Source of the DNA: Rathayibacter sp. VKM Ac-2856 | Lineage (GTDB): Bacteria; Actinomycetota; Actinomycetes; Actinomycetales; Microbacteriaceae | Reading direction: 5' to 3' | DNA: 64,000 nucleotides | Assembly (NCBI RefSeq): GCF_013205055.1 | Contig: NZ_JABMLF010000005.1 | Span: 350,407 to 414,406, forward strand | Shown: positions 57,903 to 64,000 of the stretch, piece by piece | Layout: each line of letters opens with the position of its first letter | How positions within the stretch are numbered: position 1 is the first letter of the stretch | Program-made: the position numbers and the translations under genes | Notes under the pieces: model-generated | Seen by the model: only the letters and a program-made list of their open reading frames with translations | Database searches by the model: none | What the model was told of the DNA's origin: nothing

Positions 57903-59117
57903 ATGTCAGGCAACAGAGCCGTCGCCTACAAGAGCCCCGGTGTCGTCGAGGTCATCGACATCGACTACCCGACCTTCGAGCTGAAGGACGGACCGGGCGT
58001 GAACCCGGCGAACATCGGCAGGAAGCTGCCGCACGGCGCGATCCTCCGCACCGTCTCGACCAACATCTGCGGCTCGGACCAGCACATGGTCCGCGGCCGC
58101 ACGACCGCCCCGGCCGACCTGGTCCTCGGCCACGAGATCACCGGCGAGGTCGTCGAGGTGGGCCCGGACGTCGAGTTCGTCAAGGTCGGCGACATCGTCT
58201 CGGTCCCGTTCAACATCGCCTGCGGCCGCTGTCGCAACTGCAAGGAGCGCAAGACCGGCATCTGCCTCAACGTGAACCCCGACCGCCCGGGCAGCGCCTA
58301 CGGCTACGTCGACATGGGCGGCTGGGTCGGCGGCCAGGCCGAGTACGTGATGGTCCCCTACGCCGACTGGAACCTGCTCGTCTTCCCCGACCGCGACCAG
58401 GCGCTCGAGAAGATCCTCGACCTCACGATGCTCTCCGACATCTTCCCGACCGGCTTCCACGGCGCGGTCACCGCGGGCGTCGGCGTCGGCTCGACCGTCT
58501 ACGTCGCCGGAGCCGGACCCGTCGGACTCGCCGCGGCGGTCGGCGCGCAGCTGCTCGGCGCCGCCGTCGTGATCGTCGCGGACCTCAACGAGGAGCGGCT
58601 CGCGCAGGCGCGCTCGTTCGGCTGCGAGACCGTCGACGTCTCGAAGGGCGATCCGGCCGGTCAGATCGAGCAGATCCTCGGCGTGCCCGAGGTCGACTGC
58701 GGCGTCGACGCGGTCGGCTTCGAGGCGCACGGCAACGGCGCGGACTCGCACCAGGAGGCTCCGGCCACCGTGCTGAACTCGCTGATGTCGATCACCGCGG
58801 CGGGCGGCGCCCTCGGCATCCCCGGGCTCTACGTCACCGGCGACCCGGGCGGAGTGGACGAGGCGGCCCAGGAGGGCTCGCTGTCGATCCGCCTCGGCCT
58901 GGGCTGGGCGAAGTCGCTGTCCTTCACTACCGGCCAGTGCCCGGTGATGAAGTACAACCGCTCGCTGATGATGGCGATCCTGCACGACAAGGTGCAGATC
59001 GCGAAGGCGGTGCAGGCCACGGCCATCTCGCTGGACGAGGCACCGCAGGGCTACGCCGACTTCGACAAGGGCGCCGCGAAGAAGTTCGTGCTGAACCCCA
59101 ACGGGTACCTCGGCTGA
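57903..59117 (+). CDS. fdhA: Glutathione-independent formaldehyde dehydrogenase
   Basis: 404 residues; GAAGGAG lies just before the ATG. Catalytic zinc ligand cysteine is in TNICGSDQHM, the structural zinc cysteines are in CGRCRNCKERKTGIC, and the NAD motif is GAGPVGLAAA. The FEAHGNGADSH insertion is typical of Pseudomonas putida-type FdhA, in which NAD is tightly bound. It oxidises formaldehyde to formate, and could also dismutate aldehydes. Next to Moco genes and a formate-dehydrogenase-like gene, it forms a C1 oxidation module. Confidence 0.92.
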   Translation: MSGNRAVAYKSPGVVEVIDIDYPTFELKDGPGVNPANIGRKLPHGAILRTVSTNICGSDQHMVRGRTTAPADLVLGHEITGEVVEVGPDVEFVKVGDIVSVPFNIACGRCRNCKERKTGICLNVNPDRPGSAYGYVDMGGWVGGQAEYVMVPYADWNLLVFPDRDQALEKILDLTMLSDIFPTGFHGAVTAGVGVGSTVYVAGAGPVGLAAAVGAQLLGAAVVIVADLNEERLAQARSFGCETVDVSKGDPAGQIEQILGVPEVDCGVDAVGFEAHGNGADSHQEAPATVLNSLMSITAAGGALGIPGLYVTGDPGGVDEAAQEGSLSIRLGLGWAKSLSFTTGQCPVMKYNRSLMMAILHDKVQIAKAVQATAISLDEAPQGYADFDKGAAKKFVLNPNGYLG

Positions 59118-59124
59118 TCCCGTC

Positions 59125-59156
59125 GACGGCGCCGGGTCCGCGGATCCGGCGCCGTC
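59125..59156 (+). terminator. Terminator of fdhA
   Basis: Perfect 11-bp stem GACGGCGCCGG/CCGGCGCCGTC with a 10-nt loop, 8 bp after the stop. Confidence 0.8.
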
Positions 59157-59190
59157 CCCCTGGGTGGTCCGCCGCGACCAGAATGGACGG

Positions 59191-60303
59191 ATGAGCGAGA
59201 CGGACTGGGAGGGCGCCCGCGCGCGGATCGCGGCGGCCGTCGTCCCGGGACCGCTCGCGACGCTCCCGCTGCTCGAGGCGGCGGGCTGCGTCACGGCGAC
59301 GGCCGCGCTCGCGCCGCGGCCGCTGCCGCACTACGCCTCCTCCGCGATGGACGGCTGGGCCGTGCGCGGGGCGTCGCCCTGGCGGCTCGGGCGGGGCATC
59401 GCCGAGACGATCGTCACCGGCGGGGCGGTCCCGGAGTGGTGCGAGGCGGTCCTGCCCAGCGAGCGCGGTCTGGTCGACGGAGACGTGCTCTCCTCGGAGT
59501 ACCCGCTGCCGCTCGGGCGGCACATCCGCCGCGCGGGCGACGAGGCGCCGGCCGGCACGGCGCTGGTCGATGCCGGCGTGCGCCTGCGTCCGGCGCATCT
59601 CGCGCTGCTGGCGATCGCGGGCTTCGACGAGCTCGCCGTGCGCCGACCCGCGAGCGTCGACCTCTTCTTCACCGGCGACGAGGTCGACCCCGCGGGGCTG
59701 CCCGCTGTCGGCCGCGTCCGGGACGCGTTCACGCCGCTGCTGCCGCCGCTCGTCGAGCGCTGCGGCGGGGCGATCGGAGCGACGACCCGGCTCCTGGACG
59801 ACGACGAGGCGGTCGCGGCGGCGCTGCTCGCGAGCACGGCGCCGCTGCGGGTCACGACGGGCGGCACCGGTCGGTCGCGGGCGGATGCGGTGCGCCGGGC
59901 GCTCGGGCTCGCCGGGGCGGCGCTCCTCGTCGACGGCGTGGCGATGCGGCCGGGGCATCCGACGATCGTCGCCGCGCTGCCGGACGGCGCGGTGGTCGCG
60001 GCGCTGCCGGGGAATCCTCTCGCGGCGTTCCTCGCGGCGCTGTCGTTCCTGCCGCCCGCGCTCGACGCGGCGGGCGGGGCGGCCGCGGCGCGGCTGCGCC
60101 GGGGAGTGCTCGGCGAGGCTCTCGGGCGAGCCGGGACGACCGCGCTGGTGCCGGTCGTCGAGCAGGACGGCCGCTGGCGGGCGGTGCACGGGATCCGCTC
60201 GCACATGCTCTCGGGGCTCACCGTGGCGGAGGCGGTCGCGGTCGTCCCCGCGGGCGGCGCCGACGCGGGCGACGAGGTGCGGCTGCTCGACCTGCCCTGG
60301 TGA
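59191..60303 (+). CDS. moeA: Molybdopterin molybdotransferase MoeA
   Basis: 370 residues from an ATG at 59191 with CAGAAT (59179-59184) 6 nt before it, again leaderless-like. SAMDGWAVRG is the MoeA active-site motif, followed by FFTGDEVDPAG, TTGGTGRSRAD and LPGNPLAAFLAAL. It inserts molybdate into adenylated molybdopterin. The protein is slightly shorter than typical MoeA (about 400). Confidence 0.88.
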   Translation: MSETDWEGARARIAAAVVPGPLATLPLLEAAGCVTATAALAPRPLPHYASSAMDGWAVRGASPWRLGRGIAETIVTGGAVPEWCEAVLPSERGLVDGDVLSSEYPLPLGRHIRRAGDEAPAGTALVDAGVRLRPAHLALLAIAGFDELAVRRPASVDLFFTGDEVDPAGLPAVGRVRDAFTPLLPPLVERCGGAIGATTRLLDDDEAVAAALLASTAPLRVTTGGTGRSRADAVRRALGLAGAALLVDGVAMRPGHPTIVAALPDGAVVAALPGNPLAAFLAALSFLPPALDAAGGAAAARLRRGVLGEALGRAGTTALVPVVEQDGRWRAVHGIRSHMLSGLTVAEAVAVVPAGGADAGDEVRLLDLPW

Positions 60304-60320
60304 GCGGAGTCTGCAGGCGC

Positions 60321-60612
60321 GGGTCTCGATACGCCGCTGCGCGGCTACTCGACCAGCATGCAGGGCGCCGCTGCGCGGCTACTCGACCACCACGATGGGC
60401 GCGGCTGCTCGACCCAGGCGGTTCATGCTGATCGAGTAGCCCGCGGAGCGGGCGTATCGAGATCCGGTGACGTCGGCGCGAGCGTCTGCAGGCGTGGGTC
60501 TCGATACGCCGCTGCGCGGCTACTCGACCACCACGATGGGCGCGGCTGCTCGACCGGCAGGCGGTTCATGCTGATCGAGTAGCCCGCGGAGCGGGCGTAT
60601 CGAGATCCGGCG
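60321..60612. repeat. REP-like cluster with a 174-bp tandem duplication
   Basis: Six or so palindrome copies with GCCGCTGCGCGGC and GCCCGCGGAGCGGGC hairpins lie between convergent moeA and the FdhF-like gene. The block from GTCTGCAGGCG (60309 and again near 60483) through the forward GATC-type REP is duplicated with a 174-bp offset. Confidence 0.85.
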
Positions 60613-60621
60613 ACGCGCGGG

Positions 60622-62925
<2,304 letters not shown>

Positions 62926-63024
62926 TCCTGCATGGTACGTCGGGGAGCGGGTGGGAGGATGAGCGCCTGCCGTCCGGGCTCTCAGGTCGCGGGGCGGCGC
63001 GCCGCCAGCGTCGAGGAGGACCCC

Positions 63025-63852
63025 ATGAGCCGTGCCGTCGCCCGGACCCGTCTGATCGCCGTCCGCGCCGGGGAGCCGACCCGCCGCCGCGAGGACGTGC
63101 TCGCCGTCGAGGAGCCGCTGGAGATCCGCGTGGGCGGGCGGCGCTTCAGCGTCACCATGCGCACGCCGGGCGAGGACTTCGATCTGGTCGCCGGGTTCCT
63201 GGTGTCGGAGAGCGTGCTCACCTCGGCCGATCAGCTCGCGGCGATGCGCTACTGCGCGAGCGGGTCCGGGCCGGGCGAGAACACCTACAACGTGATCGAT
63301 GCGAGCGTGCGCGGGGGCCGCGCGGAGGTGCTGCTCGAGCGGGAGCGCTCCGTGTACACGTCCAGCTCGTGCGGGGTGTGCGGGCTGGCGTCGCTCGAAG
63401 CGGTCGCGACGGAGTCGGCGTGGAGCGTCGCGGAGGATCCGCTGCGGGTCTCGCACGAGCTGGTGGTGTCGCTGCCGGACCGGCTGCGGGAGGCGCAGGC
63501 GGTGTTCGAGCGGACCGGCGGCCTGCACGCGGCCGGGCTGTTCGACGCGGACGGCGCGCTGCTGGCGCTGCGGGAGGACGTGGGGCGGCACAACGCGGTC
63601 GACAAGGTCGTCGGCTGGGGGCTGCGGGAGGGACGGCTGCCGCTGCGCGGGTCGCTGCTGCAGGTCTCGGGCCGCGCCTCCTTCGAGCTCGTGCAGAAGG
63701 CCGTGATGGCGGGCATCCCCCTGCTCGCCGCGGTCGGCGCCCCGTCGTCCCTCGCCGTCGACCTCGCGCGCGATTCCGGCCTCACCCTGATCGGCTTCAG
63801 CCGCAACGCGGGCTTCAACGTCTACGCGGGCGACGCCCGCCTCGCCGACTGA
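63025..63852 (+). CDS. fdhD: Formate dehydrogenase accessory sulfurtransferase FdhD
   Basis: 275 residues from the ATG at 63025 with GAGGAGGA as ribosome binding site; an ATG at 62959 would add 22 residues. The catalytic SSSCGVCG is present, as are RTPGEDFDLVAGFL and REDVGRHNAVDK. It transfers sulfur from cysteine desulfurase to the Mo-bisMGD cofactor, which activates formate dehydrogenase. Divergent from the FdhF-like gene, as expected for its partner. Confidence 0.93.
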   Translation: MSRAVARTRLIAVRAGEPTRRREDVLAVEEPLEIRVGGRRFSVTMRTPGEDFDLVAGFLVSESVLTSADQLAAMRYCASGSGPGENTYNVIDASVRGGRAEVLLERERSVYTSSSCGVCGLASLEAVATESAWSVAEDPLRVSHELVVSLPDRLREAQAVFERTGGLHAAGLFDADGALLALREDVGRHNAVDKVVGWGLREGRLPLRGSLLQVSGRASFELVQKAVMAGIPLLAAVGAPSSLAVDLARDSGLTLIGFSRNAGFNVYAGDARLAD

Positions 63853-63920
63853 CGCCGCCGCCTCCGCTTCACCCGGCTCGCGCACCGCGCGGCCCGTCCA
63901 ACCCGACCTCGACCGAGGCG

Positions 63921-63960
63921 GGTCTCGATACGCCGCGTCCCGCGGCTACTCGACCGACAT
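63921..63960. repeat. REP-like palindrome, inverted copy
   Basis: GGTCTCGATACGCC and CTACTCGACC arms enclose a GCGTCCCGC hairpin variant. It lies 68 bp after fdhD; nothing else is visible up to 64000. Confidence 0.8.
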
Positions 63961-64000
63961 AAGACGGGCACTGCCACCCCACCCCCTGCCAGCCCGCCGC

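Overview
The window is very GC-rich, has short intergenic gaps and frequent 1-4 bp start/stop overlaps. Its gene content (DUF3516 helicase, DUF3097, DUF3054, DUF6457, Rv2578c-type radical SAM protein, Rv3654c-type TadE-like protein, actinobacterial 6C RNA) places it in the Actinobacteria. Gene order and the intergenic repeats suggest a Microbacteriaceae chromosome, possibly Rathayibacter or a close relative; the genus is a guess. I see no plasmid, phage or insertion sequence.

Layout. 0-6 kb: end of a Ski2-like helicase, a DUF559/AbiEi-like protein, a MOSC protein, a pentapeptide-repeat protein, DUF3054-DUF3097 and a small His-rich protein. 6.7-10.5 kb: an FMN riboswitch and the complete riboflavin operon ribD-ribE-ribBA-ribH. 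10.7-14 kb: an MHS-type transporter and an ABC exporter. 14-20 kb (minus): SDR and lipoprotein, rRNA methyltransferase and aldehyde dehydrogenase, nicotinamidase, a DacB-type carboxypeptidase and tRNA-Thr. 20-27 kb (minus): tightly packed topA-tmk-holB-lipoprotein hydrolase-tetR. 27.8-31.2 kb (minus): a compact Tad (type IVc) pilus locus. 31.2-32.2 kb is gene-free but holds several repeat families and a 6C RNA with a good promoter. 32-38.6 kb: acs, ridA with a DUF4177 microgene, a class A PBP, a phosphoesterase and tRNA-Pro. 38.9-45.3 kb (minus): an exopolysaccharide operon (initiating sugar transferase, a fused HPr-kinase-like/PqqD-like protein, a tyrosine autokinase, a tyrosine phosphatase and UDP-sugar dehydrogenase). 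45.4-49.7 kb (minus): thymidine kinase, a LuxR-type regulator, a radical SAM protein behind a LexA box, and mqo. 50.2-56.7 kb (minus): asd, ask, a 92-bp tandem array, recR and dnaX. 56.8-63.9 kb: a molybdenum and one-carbon module (mobA, DUF6457, zinc formaldehyde dehydrogenase, moeA, FdhF/YdeP-like oxidoreductase, fdhD).

Three non-coding themes stand out. First, REP-like palindromes carrying a GTAG-type foot occur in at least eight intergenic gaps, usually as inverted pairs. Second, a 92-bp unit with internal inverted symmetry forms an exact tandem array upstream of ask, with a 368-bp higher-order period; a relative with a 91-bp period lies near 31.7 kb. Third, many genes begin 6-8 nt after a -10-like hexamer, which suggests widespread leaderless transcription. 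No defence island, CRISPR array or biosynthetic cluster is present. The best candidates for undescribed biology are the 92-bp array and the HPr-kinase/PqqD fusion in the exopolysaccharide operon.
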